Source: Lumbricus rubellus (taxonomy: Eukaryota > Annelida > Clitellata > Crassiclitellata > Lumbricidae). Taken from it: a stretch of 64,000 nt of DNA. The notes beneath the pieces were generated by a model, which did no database searches, had not been told where the DNA came from, and saw only the letters and a list, made by a program, of their open reading frames with translations. Shown here one piece after another: positions 39,601-47,287 of this stretch. Made by a program: the position numbers and the translations under genes. Position 1 is the stretch's first letter, and the number at the start of each line of letters is the position of its first letter. Where the stretch lies: positions 38,323,165-38,387,164 of the forward strand of contig OX243815.1 in the NCBI GenBank assembly GCA_945859605.1. Direction: 5' to 3'.

Positions 39601-42600
39601 ACAGCTCTTCCGTATACTCTCTCCATCTTTCCTTTATCTCCTCCTCATCTCCTATTATCTTCCCATCCTTCGTCTTGAGTGAACCCATTCTAGGGCCTGC
39701 TGTCTTCGTTATTTCCTTCATCTTTGCGAACAGTTCTTTAGTTCTTCCTTTCTTTCCTTCTTCCTCCAGCTCCCTGCACATTTCCTTGAGATGGTTTTCT
39801 TTATCCTCCCTTGCCTTCCTTTGGAAGGTCCTATTCAACGTTTTTACCCTATCTCTGTTCCCTTCCTTCTTTGCTTCTCTCCTTTCTATTGCCACCTCAA
39901 TGGTCTCTTTGGATAGCCATGAGGTAGTTTTCCTTGACGTTTTCTTTGGTACATGTTTCTCCGCAGTCTCCTGGATCGCAGTTTTCATCTTTGTCCATAA
40001 CGTGTTGGTATCCTGCTCTTCCATTGTATTGTCTCTCTCTAAGATCTCAAACCTATTCTTTATCTCTACTCTGTATTCTGGTGTTATGCCTTTGCAATCA
40101 AAACTGGTCAGTCTTTTATCTCTCTTCATCTTCTTCAACTTTAGCTGCAATGTAGCCACTAATAGCTCGTGGTCTGTTCCGCAATCCGCCCCCGGTCTTG
40201 TTCTTACGTCTTTTATCGTGCCATAGTAAGTAAGTAATTCATTGACAGAACATCAACATCGTAAGATTGCAATAACAGCAGTAGTCAGAAGAAACTACGG
40301 TAAATGAAGCAAGAGTCAATAGAGTCAATGGTCAATAGAACGGGCAATACTCATCCTGGATTGATATTTATGGATCATTTGACACTTACTTAGTAAAAGA
40401 ATAAAAACAAAATGTGATGTGTGAGTATATTAAACCATTAACATATCGTATCGTATCAAAAAATCTGGAGGAACTAAGAGAGGCGACTAGGGAGAGGATC
40501 AACTGGAGAAGATGCACCAGGGCTTTCGCCAGAGCTCCAGTAGCTGACGGCACCAGGTGACCAGGTGATCAAAAAATCTATAGAGCGCGTCTCACAGCAT
40601 AGACTATTCATACAATCATTTATTCATCTATATACTTGGAGTCAATTAAATACAACTGCTGTTTAAAATTTATCACAGATGTGGCAAAGCACATAATCAC
40701 TAAACAATTTACAACATGCAGAACTTTACAAGCTGTTGCCCTGAGAGGCAATGTACTTGCAGCAGAAGTAATAAGTATTGTTTGTAAATCTCAAGTACAA
40801 AGGACAACACCTTTTGCAAATCAGCCACATAAGTTGACAACTTGACAAAGAATTATCAATTTCTCACGAAGCCTAGGGATAGTAAACCTTGGATGCAGTT
40901 TCAAGTGCCAATGCATTACACGTCTGATGTTAATGTCCGTACGTGTAGTACTATTTATGTTATCGCCCTGCACCCTTTACCGACCAAGAGTAAAGAACTT
41001 CCCATACCATTTACAACACTTCGGCTGATAAAGGGTTAAAAGCGTTCTACTGGATTGTCTGGAGAAATTTTTGGAATTACCGATACAGCCATTCTTTGGT
41101 TTCATTAATGACAAGGAAAAGAGAAAAGCAAATGCATAGCAAGGACAAAAGAGAACTAGGTTTATGAGAAATAAGTATCAATGTACTGAAACTTGTTATT
41201 GTATGCATCTATTAGGCCTAAAAAAAAAAGTGTTGTGTTTCCGGTAACAGAGCTAAAAAAAATTGGGTAGGTAGGTCGGAAAATATTTTTATTTTGTAAA
41301 ATATTTTTATGCAGTGACTATCCGAAAAAGTATACCCCACTAGTCTTTTTTGCACGCTGAAACAAAGTACATGTTCTAAGCAAGTATAAACTGCCTATTT
41401 CCCGACTGTCTGCACCTAAAACTGCTCTAGAAACAGTCCTATTAATTTCATTTTGTTGACGTCTCTTATGTTATGTCAATACAAATGTAAAAAAATATAA
41501 AAAAAAATTTCTTGGGGAAAAAATATTTTTTTTGCAAAAAAATATTTTTTTAATAAAAATTTTTTACAAAAATATTTGGGTCGCGGCCGTAAAAATGGGT
41601 CGGTCGGGTTACCGGAAACACAACACTTTTTTTTACGCCTTAAGTGATACTATCCTACAAGACTGAGACGCTGCACAAAATTTTGTCAGTAAGGATCTGC
41701 TCAAGTCCTCTACCAAAAAACTTGATCAGGTGATGTTGGAACCCACAATCTCTGTGCTACAAGATCGACATCCAAACCAATAGGCTACTATGTTCACAAT
41801 CAGCTACCATGCAAAATATGGCAGCCAATTGTGTTGAAAACTGATTGGTACAGACACCGATCGGTTTATGTAGCTGATGGTTCTGTATCAATCACTATTT
41901 AATTTCAATAAATAAATAAAAAAATAAGCAAACAAAGAAATTAAGTAAAAACTTTAAAAACTTTAAAAATTGACTTGCAATCATCACAATCTGCTTACCA
42001 ATCAGCGTAGAAGTTAACAAATACTAATTCGTTGTTGGCTGAAACATCGGAAAATAAATACAATTAATTAGTTGCAGATATTTTAGATTTAATATACGAC
42101 AACTTCATCAACATCTTATGATCATTTGATCACCGTACATGTGTATGTTACAGCTGGGTTGATAAGGGGCACAGATCAAACAGAAATCTCTAATCAACTC
42201 TGACCTCACAGTTCACAGTACATACTTACGACTAAGCGGTGGTGTAGTGGTGGCGTCGTTGCCTTGGACCCGGAAGGTTCGAGGTTCAAATCCACCTCGC
42301 CGCGTAAGGACCTTGGGCAAGTCCTTCACTCACAATTGCTCAGCGCTTCGGTGTGAAACTCCGATGCAGTGTCCGCTCTGCATTTGGGAGCGCCTCTGAG
42401 TAGAGAGAGCTTGAAGAAGCGCTATAACAAGTGCATATACAAACAAACAAACAAACAGAATGCCAGCCACTAGACTAACATGCAATCACAAATTCAGCAC
42501 TGAAATCTGTAAAATGCACAACCAGTTTGTCTTAGATCTCAGATTAACTTGTCATCCACAACATACAAAAATTTTGCATCAGCATTGATATTGATCTGAC

Positions 42601-45600
42601 AATTCTTACATACTTTTTTGTAAACACACAACAAAATATAAATTTTCTAACCATAGAAAAAAATTAATGTATGAGAGAATATTTCATACCTAGAATACTA
42701 TCGATGTTTTCTGTGGTAAGCTGCACAACATCACCTGAGCTGAGACAGAGGCTCGAAAAAACCTAAAATAAAAACGATTACTTATAATATCATCATGGGC
42801 ATGACACATAACAACATTGCGCAAAAGCACAAGATATAATACCAAATTTTCAGAGGGCGCAGAATTTTAAAGAAAACAAAGACTGAAAATAAAATTAGAG
42901 TTCACGAAACACACAAAAACCACTGATGCCAATGTGTGAAACAAGTATACACTACGTTACAGGAGGGGAGGGGGAATGGAGGGATGGTTGGATGCTCTTT
43001 TCAGCCACAGCAACGTGTGGCCGGGTACGCTAGTGCTGTTATAAAATTAGCTTTTAGTGGCCTGTCAATTTCTGCAGTCCAATGCATTCTCATCAACTGT
43101 AGGGCTGAATTGCATTGCAGCACATCTCATTGTAACGCAACCTTTATAATGATGGAATACAAGTCACAATACCACTGTACAATAATACCACACAATGCAA
43201 CACGGGAGCAGTATAATGAAGGCCTGGTGAATTGCATGGCACTGCATTATCGCTTTCTCCTCATGCATGCACCAAAACATTTGCAGTCGCTTCAGCTGCT
43301 CGACTAAAGTTAGTTAGCTAGGGGGTCATTCCGTCTCAAATCAACAAATTTTTCCAAAAGTTCCAGCTCGACCATCTCGGATTTCAATGAAAATTTTACA
43401 AAATGTCAATTATGATATTGGAGGAAACTATGCCAAATTTTAGATCAATATCTCAAGTAGTTTTGAAGATATTAATTTTCAAAGACGTCTGGGGTGACCT
43501 CGTTTTCGACGTTTTGGAACTCACGTCTAAATTTGTAGCAACGTTCAGAAGCTCATAACTTCATTAATATAGCAGATAATTTTATGAAATTTTCAGGATG
43601 TTTAGTCTTTGTGGTTGAGATGACATGCTGAAGAAATGAAAGATCAGTGTTAAAAATTCTGATGTTAGGACCCAACTGAAAATGGCGGGGAAAAAACTTG
43701 CGATTGTCTGATGATCACACTTTGCTGCCCTGGTGTGGCCAAATTGAATTTTTTTAAAAGAATATTTTAACAACTCGTGATACTATTGTACTTTCTCTAC
43801 AAAAATATGCAAGAATTTTGAATTTCTGATGCATGCCTACTACCATATGGCCTTCCAAAATTGGAAAATTCCATTCCGAAGACAATTTTCAAGGTCAAAG
43901 ATCATCATGTTTGATAGGTCATGGAGAAATGAAATTTACACCACTGGAAAGAGCAGCTCAAATACTCTTAAGTTCGCCAAAAATTGTGATGGTGTCTCTT
44001 CTTGTTCGTGCAATATTTTCATTTCAATTGTAGCAGTTTTCTGCATTCGCGAGTATAAAATGGAGTCAATATCATGGAATTATATTGTGAAATAATATCT
44101 GTAATAAGTCAATTTTCTCAGATATCAGTCTATTCAGCTTCCTCAGTTCCTGAAGTTATTTGGTAGATGTCTATCTTGATGAGTCCTTATCATATGAAGG
44201 GTATATCTAAGAGATACACATGTCCGAAAAAATGCAATTTGGCATTTGTGCAACATTTGCAAATTTATAAATTAAAAATCACAAGAACTACCACCCAGAT
44301 ACTTGCATATTTGGAAAGAACACAAAAAACTGATTAAACGAAAAAAATATCAGTTCTCTGGTTAATTTCGTGGCTGTGATATGACAGTCCAAACTTGGTG
44401 GATCATGCCGTTTTTCGTGAACAATGCAATTTGGCATTTGTACAACATCTGCAGATTTTTTAATTGAGAATAACAAGGAATACCACCCATATTCTTGTAT
44501 ACCTGGAAAGAGCACAAAAAACTGATTATGTGAAAAAAATATCAGCCCTCTGGTTAATTTCCTGGCTGAGATATTACAGCCCAAACTTGCTGGATCATGC
44601 CATTTTTTGTGATAAGTTTTGTGCCACTTGCATTCAAAGCTAATCACGAGAAACAGCATGATCCAGCAAGTTTAGACTGTCATATCACGGCCAGGAAATT
44701 AACCAGGGGGCTGATATTTCTTTAATTTAATCTGTTTTTTGTGCTCTATCCAGGTATACAAGAATATGGGTGGTAGTCCTTGTGATTCTCAATTAAAAAA
44801 TCTGCAGATGTTGTACAAATGCCAAATTGCATTGTTCACGAAAAACGGCATGATCCACCAAGTTTGGACTGTCATATCACAGCCACGAAATTAACCAGAG
44901 AACTGATATTTTTTTCGTTTAATCAGTTTTTTGTGTTCTTTCCAAATATGCAAGTATCTGGGTGGTAGTTCTTGTGATTTTTTATTTATAAATTTGCAAA
45001 TGTTGCACAAATGCCAAATTGCATTTTTTCGGACATGTGTATCTCTTAGATATACCCTTCATATGATAAGGACTCATCAAGATAGACATCTACCAAATAA
45101 CTTCAGGAACTGAGGAAGCTGAATAGACTGATATCTGAGAAAATTGACTTATTACAGATATTATTTCACAATATAATTCCATGATATTGACTCCATTTTA
45201 TACTCGCGAATGCAGAAAACTGCTACAATTGAAATGAAAATATTGCACGAACAAGAAGAGACACCATCACAATTTTTGGTGAACTTAAGAGTATTTGAGC
45301 TGCTCTTTCCAGTGGTGTAAATTTCATTTCTCCATGACCTATCAAACATGATGATCTTTGACCTTGAAAATTGTCTTCGGAATGGAATTTTCCAATTTTG
45401 GAAGGCCATATGGTAGTAGGCATGCATCAGAAATTCAAAATTCTTGCATATTTTTGTAGAGAAAGTACAATAGTATCACGAGTTGTTAAAATATTCTTTT
45501 AAAAAAATTCAATTTGGCCACACCAGGGCAGCAAAGTGTGATCATCAGACAATCGCAAGTTTTTTCCCCGCCATTTTCAGTTGGGTCCTAACATCAGAAT

Positions 45601-46825
45601 TTTTAACACTGATCTTTCATTTCTTCAGCATGTCATCTCAACCACAAAGACTAAACATCCTGAAAATTTCATAAAATTATCTGCTATATTAATGAAGTTA
45701 TGAGCTTCTGAACGTTGCTACAAATTTAGACGTGAGTTCCAAAACGTCGAAAACGAGGTCACCCCAGACGTCTTTGAAAATTAATATCTTCAAAACTACT
45801 TGAGATATTGATCTAAAATTTGGCATAGTTTCCTCTAACACCATGATAAACATTCAGAAAAATTTTCATTGAAATCCGAGATGGTCGAGCTGGAGCCATT
45901 TGTTGAATTGGCGTGGAATGACCCTAGGCTTATGTATGTTTATATCACAATGATCATAACAAATTGCGGTTATTGTTACTGACGTCTCGGTAAATCGTAA
46001 ACAGTATGGCCGCCAACGAATGCAATAAAATTAGAGTGCCGCCTATGGACGATATCGCAACATGCAAAGCGTGAGGGTCGGTTAGGGCTCAGGTTAGGCG
46101 TCGTGAGGGTCGGTTAGGGTTAGTTTTAGGGTTAGTGCAGTCATTCTGATGAAATTGAAGCGTGCTTTAATTTTCGCGGAAATATTGGGCCGTATGTCGG
46201 GCCACTCTGTTATGCACGCATCTACGGCGGCCATACTGTTTACGATTTACCGAGACGTCCGTCACAATCACCCAAATTGCTTAGCCACCTAACTACCAGT
46301 CCTGAATTAAAAGGGACAGCTCTGCACTCTGCACTAGATAATTTTCTTATCTTCTTGAGAAATCTGCAGATTAATCTTGAACTTTCTATTACTGTTCATT
46401 TCTTAGTTTACCTGAAGTATCTGTTGTTATTGAGTCTGATAGATAGATTGATTGATTGATTGACTGATCGATTGATGTTTACCAGGGACTCGGACCTCCT
46501 TTGGACTACTCTTTGGACAACACCTCTGATTCAATGCAGCGTTCACGCACAAGCTGGTGCCCTTCGTTTGACCCTCGAGAGGCGCTTTAGAAGTTTGGAG
46601 ACAACAATTACGAATTACAAGCGCGTTTGCTTCACCGAAAATGAGCAATGAACATTGAGCATGTTCCTCTGCGGTCGATATTTACACATGGACACTTAAC
46701 TTCACGCACGCCGAACCATGTCTACGGAACTTAGCATCTGCAATTTATCATACGATAAGGTAAATACAAGTGCATACCACGGCTGCGAGAAAGACAACGG
46801 GGTGTTGACATTTCACCGAAGACAT
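21422..46825 (-). CDS. ERP44: ERp44 (ER thioredoxin-family chaperone), 12 shared coding exons plus alternative last exons
   Basis: This is a complete minus-strand gene. Shared exons are 46778-46825, 42690-42762, 41999-42038, 37555-37624, 36861-36906, 36385-36569, 35403-35518, 33830-33887, 31925-32041, 31524-31635, 30408-30555 and 29799-29886. They total 1101 nt (367 codons, phase 0). They are followed either by 24777-25346 (556 aa in all) or by 21422-21619 (432 aa; human ERp44 is 406). The N-terminus is a hydrophobic signal peptide. VNFYADWCRFSQ gives the CRFS site, which in ERp44 forms mixed disulfides with client cysteines for thiol-mediated retention. KYPTLKIFRFG, DKCVPLVRELTFENAE and LHSGKLHREFH match ERp44 domains a, b and b'. 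Both ends are RDEL, an ER-retrieval signal. Acceptor and donor dinucleotides are present at every junction that I placed. Confidence 0.95.
21659..21890. mobile_element. hAT-like MITE (CATA-GCGTA ends), copy next to the distal ERP44 exon
   Basis: The ends are CATACGTGTACGAG and CTCGTGTACGCCTATG, with the 8-bp duplication CACTCAGC at 21651-21658 and 21891-21898. The TTTCGGGCAAGTCTG wording is shared with the element at 29154-29527. It begins only 39 bp upstream (in transcription) of the distal last exon. Confidence 0.85.
21899..24776. other. Between the two ERP44 terminal exons
   Basis: A/T-rich DNA without a gene. The part just below 24777 should be the 3' UTR of the long isoform, but no polyadenylation signal was checked. 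Confidence 0.4.
24777..25346 (-). CDS. ERP44: ERP44 alternative last exon, proximal (long, acidic), ends RDEL
   Basis: The acceptor GTGTTACAG precedes 25346 and the frame is phase 0. It encodes 189 residues. An Asn/Asp/Glu-rich stretch comes first, then a middle segment with leucines. A His/Val/Asp alternation (HTVHVHVDSE) follows, and then the ERp44 tail: PPESIF, KLAPSR, RYTIVRDEL. The last 25 residues repeat the distal exon in slightly changed form; the long insert has no counterpart in vertebrate ERp44. Confidence 0.88.
   Translation of the reverse strand: MGENNGNNSTDDEQDNKNEDENNEHVAHFDVQQQLIIDSSGVRVQIMRVVKLGHANEPVDLSEHLNSLFKSLTDLTVGFDGVDESNEGNFLENKFTDNFDDSADQFWMKLVDDKERENGVHSSDKADGSKVDVDHTVHVHVDSETTTTVMKASHQLKVPMKERVNYPPESIFAKLAPSRDRYTIVRDEL
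27320..27762. mobile_element. hAT-like MITE, ends CATGGGCGCCCGCA
   Basis: It starts CATGGGCGCCCGCACATAGG and ends TGCGGGCGCCCATG, flanked by AGTGTGGT at 27312-27319 and 27763-27770. The interior is A/T-rich without coding capacity; subterminal runs of G and C (GGGGGGG / TGCCCCC) pair. Confidence 0.88.
29154..29527. mobile_element. hAT-like MITE, ends CATAGGCGTAGG
   Basis: The ends CATAGGCGTAGGAGAC and CCCCTACGCCTATG carry the duplication ATCATCAT (29146-29153 and 29528-29535). The duplication lies in an ATC run, so its length could be partly chance. The inner text TTTCGGGCAAG is shared with 21659-21890. Confidence 0.8.
29634..29752. mobile_element. Short hAT-type fragment
   Basis: It begins TAGAGATGTAAAAAA and ends ACATCACTA, imperfect inverted ends. 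It repeats the clause TTTTTTGGCGTTGAAATATTT found at 28335. No clear duplication is present. Confidence 0.45.
29799..29886 (-). CDS. ERP44: ERP44 exon 12
   Basis: It encodes LLKQFILDLHSGKLHREFHS, the link to the regulatory C-tail. It ends in phase 0, compatible with both terminal exons. Confidence 0.93.
30290..30378. repeat. 27-bp minisatellite, four units, beside ERP44 exon 11
   Basis: Units of CATAAATATTCACGATTTAG follow each other and end about 30 bp downstream (in transcription) of the exon 11 donor. Confidence 0.85.
30408..30555 (-). CDS. ERP44: ERP44 exon 11
   Basis: It encodes FLTADGDKFTHPLHHLGKK and DLPVIAIDSFKHMYVW, the end of domain b'. The donor is GTAAGT. Confidence 0.93.
30669..30895 (+). 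mobile_element. tRNA-derived SINE (copy 3)
   Basis: GGGGCGCGGTGGTGTAGTGG head, GAAGGTTAGAACCC in the B-box place, CGATGCAGTGTCCGCTC, GCGCCTCTGAGTAGGGAGC body, and an ACAAACAAACAAG tail. It lies in ERP44 intron 10. Confidence 0.85.
31160..31350. repeat. Interspersed repeat with TTTATATAGCACATCTC end
   Basis: It contains TTTATATAGCACATC, ACTCAGAGGTGCCCCC, TTTCAAGTGCTTATAG and GGGAGGCCATTCCACACC. The same order, with changes, recurs at about 36605-36745 and 37795-37985. Shorter pieces are near 3325, 10840, 20575 and 27215. This looks like a widespread SINE or LINE-tail family. Confidence 0.6.
31524..31635 (-). CDS. ERP44: ERP44 exon 10
   Basis: It encodes EMTEEGLPFLILFHHADD, domain b'. The donor is GTGAGT. 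Confidence 0.92.
31925..32041 (-). CDS. ERP44: ERP44 exon 9
   Basis: It encodes WATDKCVPLVRELTFENAE, the strongly conserved start of domain b'. Confidence 0.93.
32269..33543. mobile_element. hAT-like non-autonomous element, 1275 bp
   Basis: It begins TAGGGCATAGCCAGGTGC and ends GCACCCGGCTATGCCCTA, flanked by TTACATAC at 32261-32268 and 33544-33551. The subterminal regions are packed with CCCGG/CCGGG words. The interior has pyrimidine-rich TCCTCCTT text and an AT run (32668-32700), no transposase. It sits in ERP44 intron 8. Confidence 0.88.
33830..33887 (-). CDS. ERP44: ERP44 exon 8
   Basis: 58 nt, GPITAKERIAGNKVVYRPSV, within domain b. Confidence 0.88.
34044..34866 (-). mobile_element. Tc1/mariner-type element with long inverted repeats and transposase remnant
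   Basis: The ends CACGGTGTCCCAATTGAAG and its complement lie between TA dinucleotides (34042-34043, 34867-34868). The arms match over roughly 220 bp. The minus strand of the core (about 34270-34400) still reads a transposase C-terminus: INEWRNRLRACIRANG followed by GHFEHQF and stop. Most of the transposase is missing. Confidence 0.85.
34975..35100. repeat. ATT/ATC-rich simple repeat
   Basis: Low-complexity TTATTATTATCATC-type sequence in ERP44 intron 7. Confidence 0.6.
35403..35518 (-). CDS. ERP44: ERP44 exon 7
   Basis: It encodes MVGYYETDQSDEYKTFVRV, domain b (human counterpart I-I-G-Y-F-E-Q). The donor is GTGAGA at 35402. Confidence 0.9.
35660..36050. repeat. 26-bp minisatellite in ERP44 intron 6
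   Basis: About fourteen units of TCTGCCAATCAAATGCTC plus TTCCAGTA run head to tail. Because 26 is not a multiple of three, plus-strand open frames here are artefacts. Confidence 0.92.
36385..36569 (-). CDS. ERP44: ERP44 exon 6
   Basis: It encodes RVTKYPTLKIFRFG and REYRGQRSAESITGFI. This is the end of domain a, with the conserved cis-proline, and the entry to domain b. Confidence 0.93.
36861..36906 (-). CDS. ERP44: ERP44 exon 5
   Basis: A 46-nt exon, QEGKVVFGRIDCDQE, of thioredoxin domain a. The acceptor is TTTGTAG and the donor is GTAAGA. Confidence 0.9.
37555..37624 (-). CDS. ERP44: ERP44 exon 4: CRFS active site
   Basis: It encodes CRFSQILTPIFEQAEK. The single catalytic cysteine with Ser in the fourth place is diagnostic of ERp44. 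Confidence 0.92.
38009..40227 (-). mobile_element. RTE-like non-LTR retrotransposon, 5'-truncated, with target duplication
   Basis: The insertion is bounded by GCCATAGT at 38009-38016 and 40220-40227 (the first base may be shared with the element). The 3' end is a short CCAGGTGA repeat directly after the stop, with no poly(A), as in RTE-type LINEs. The 5' end is cut inside the endonuclease domain. Confidence 0.85.
38024..40219 (-). CDS. LINE reverse transcriptase, intact frame, endonuclease truncated
   Basis: An uninterrupted frame of 711 codons from the first ATG (40159) extends upstream in frame to the insertion edge, where VRTRPGADCGTDHELL is the last strand of an APE-type endonuclease. 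Reverse transcriptase motifs in order are APGHDGIPIEL, IPIFKKGD, NYRTIAMI, NQAGFRKARGTRDH, FIDYSKAFDCIDH, KGVRQGCILSPFLFNLY and the catalytic LRYADDTTLLAG. After this come YGCETWT, YFGHVMR and the GRRRCGRPRKKWLDE tail. The wording matches RTE/BovB-type and related clades (family knowledge). The absence of stops implies a recent insertion into ERP44 intron 3. It cannot be autonomous because most of the endonuclease is missing. Confidence 0.9.
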   Translation of the reverse strand, partial: TIKDVRTRPGADCGTDHELLVATLQLKLKKMKRDKRLTSFDCKGITPEYRVEIKNRFEILERDNTMEEQDTNTLWTKMKTAIQETAEKHVPKKTSRKTTSWLSKETIEVAIERREAKKEGNRDRVKTLNRTFQRKAREDKENHLKEMCRELEEEGKKGRTKELFAKMKEITKTAGPRMGSLKTKDGKIIGDEEEIKERWREYTEELYMEDECVEKENVKIEEVENEPEILEVEVEWAIKQLKDNKAPGHDGIPIELVKAGDEAVVRTITKLCNQIWRTAEWPEDWKRSVFIPIFKKGDARECENYRTIAMISHTSKILLKIIHKRMEKTIERELPANQAGFRKARGTRDHIANIRWIMERQREYGQQVHMCFIDYSKAFDCIDHTLLWKTLIEMGIPLHLVKLLKGLYVDQEAVIRTEYGDTSKFKIKKGVRQGCILSPFLFNLYAERIMRRAGLEEATEGVRIAGKILNNLRYADDTTLLAGKRDDLVELIRRVRKESEKAGLYFNVKKTKVMTTATWENFEVDGEPIEVVSSFTFLGSMIEKEGRSDMEIRRRVTMGKTAMNGLEKIWKDKYVSRETKKRLVKALIFPVVLYGCETWTKTRDMEKKINACEMWIWRKMLRISWTEKRTNESVRVELGIEREETLQQTATWRKLSYFGHVMRSNGLEKELMTACGEGRRRCGRPRKKWLDEVQEKSGMRLEELREATRERINWRGYIRDIARAAEADGTR
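40463..40570 (+). mobile_element. 3' end fragment of the same LINE, opposite orientation
   Basis: On the plus strand it reads LEELREATRERINW and ends VADGTR, stop, CCAGGTGATC. This is the same 3' terminus as 38009-40227, in inverted orientation only about 240 bp beyond its 5' edge. Confidence 0.8.
41215..41639. mobile_element. PIF/Harbinger-like MITE, copy 2
   Basis: It starts GGCCTAAAAAAAAAAGTG and ends CACTTTTTTTTACGCC, with TTA at 41212-41214 and 41640-41642. It is the inverted-orientation relative of 11962-12392 with very few differences, including the shared core TGCACGCTGAAACAAAGTAC. Confidence 0.88.
41999..42038 (-). CDS. ERP44: ERP44 exon 3
   Basis: Only 40 nt: ANNELVFVNFYADW, the beta strand leading to the active site. 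The acceptor is TGTTTCAG and the donor is GTAAGC. Confidence 0.9.
42233..42460 (+). mobile_element. tRNA-derived SINE (copy 4)
   Basis: GCGGTGGTGTAGTGGTGGCG head, GGTTCGAGGTTCAAATCC (B-box), TGTCCGCTCTGC, GCGCCTCTGAGTAGAGAGAG body, and an ACAAACAAACAAACAAAC tail. It lies in ERP44 intron 2. Confidence 0.88.
42690..42762 (-). CDS. ERP44: ERP44 exon 2
   Basis: The acceptor ATTTTAG and donor GTATGA bound it. It encodes the end of the signal peptide and VVQLTTENIDSIL, the start of thioredoxin domain a. Confidence 0.85.
43319..45925. mobile_element. 2.6-kb foldback (palindromic) element
   Basis: Two arms of about 1.28 kb are inverted copies of each other (43319 to about 44600, and about 44656 to 45925). 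They are symmetric about 44628 and separated by a loop of some 55 bp. The ends read TAGGGGGTCATTCC and GGAATGACCCTA. Each arm holds two tandem 192-bp subunits starting AATGCAATTTGGCATTTG (44231 and 44423 in the left arm). There is no transposase. The arms stay so similar that an 88-codon open frame is mirrored with a single residue changed. It sits in ERP44 intron 1. Confidence 0.9.
45982..46258. mobile_element. 277-bp MITE with 30+ bp inverted repeats and TTAGGG-like core
   Basis: ACGTCTCGGTAAATCGTAAA and its complement end the element, and the arms continue through CAGTATGGCCGCC. Between them are GGTCGGTTAGGG and GGTTAGTTTTAGGGTTAG. A target duplication was not found. Confidence 0.75.
46778..46825 (-). 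CDS. ERP44: ERP44 exon 1: start and signal peptide
   Basis: The ATG at 46825 opens MSSVKCQHPVVFLAAV before the donor GTATGC. With the first residues of exon 2 (VFSSLCLSSG) it makes a typical cleavable signal peptide. Confidence 0.8.
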
Positions 46826-46914
46826 AATTTCCACGTTTTGCAGCCTACAACCGACAGAATGGCAACAAACACAAACTTCTGAACCGGTCGAGTTAATTTG
46901 TCGGGCGAAGTGAC

Positions 46915-46945
46915 GTGTAGTCTCGCGATAACTCACGCGAGATTT
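46915..46945 (-). promoter_or_regulatory. Probable ERP44 promoter element, paired CGCGAGA words
   Basis: About 95-120 bp upstream of the ERP44 ATG the sequence TCTCGCGATAACTCACGCGA carries two CGCGAGA-type words (one per strand). TCTCGCGAGA-like motifs are common in housekeeping promoters of animals. No TATA box was noted at this position. Confidence 0.4.
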
Positions 46946-47051
46946 CCTTTCTTCAGAGTCGTTGGTTTTCTCGATACTAGTCTATGTAGGCAGACATTTT
47001 AAAGTCTGGTAAAACAACCAGAGCGATTATATCGTAATAAAATATTTAATA

Positions 47052-47092
47052 ATGATATATCTATAATCCATAAAGGATTATAGATATATCAT
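47052..47092. repeat. Perfect 18-bp hairpin palindrome
   Basis: ATGATATATCTATAATCC and its exact complement are separated by five bases (ATAAA). The site lies about 230 bp upstream of ERP44 exon 1. Confidence 0.85.
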
Positions 47093-47154
47093 ATCAGTGC
47101 GTTTGCAGGCGGTCCAACAAAGCAATACTGACATATTATGTATGCATGCCTACA

Positions 47155-47287
47155 TGTATGTATGTATGTATGTATGTATGTATGTGTGTGTGTGTGTGTG
47201 CGTGCGTGCGTGCGTGGGTGGGTGCGTGCGTGCGTGCGTGTATGTATGTATACTATAATATGTATGGATGTATGTATGTATGTATGT
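47155..47287. repeat. TATG / TGTG / TGCG microsatellite
   Basis: A compound tetranucleotide and dinucleotide run: TATG units, GTGTGT, CGTGCGTG, then TATG again. Open frames on both strands here are artefacts. Confidence 0.9.

Noticed and set aside
39402..40226. 274-codon plus-strand frame opposite the LINE
   Set aside because: Ser/Phe/Leu-rich shadow of the reverse transcriptase coding strand.
43829..44095. 88-codon open frame in both arms of the palindrome (also 45161-45427)
   Set aside because: Its conservation follows from the arms being copies of each other; no domain, and it lies in non-coding foldback DNA.
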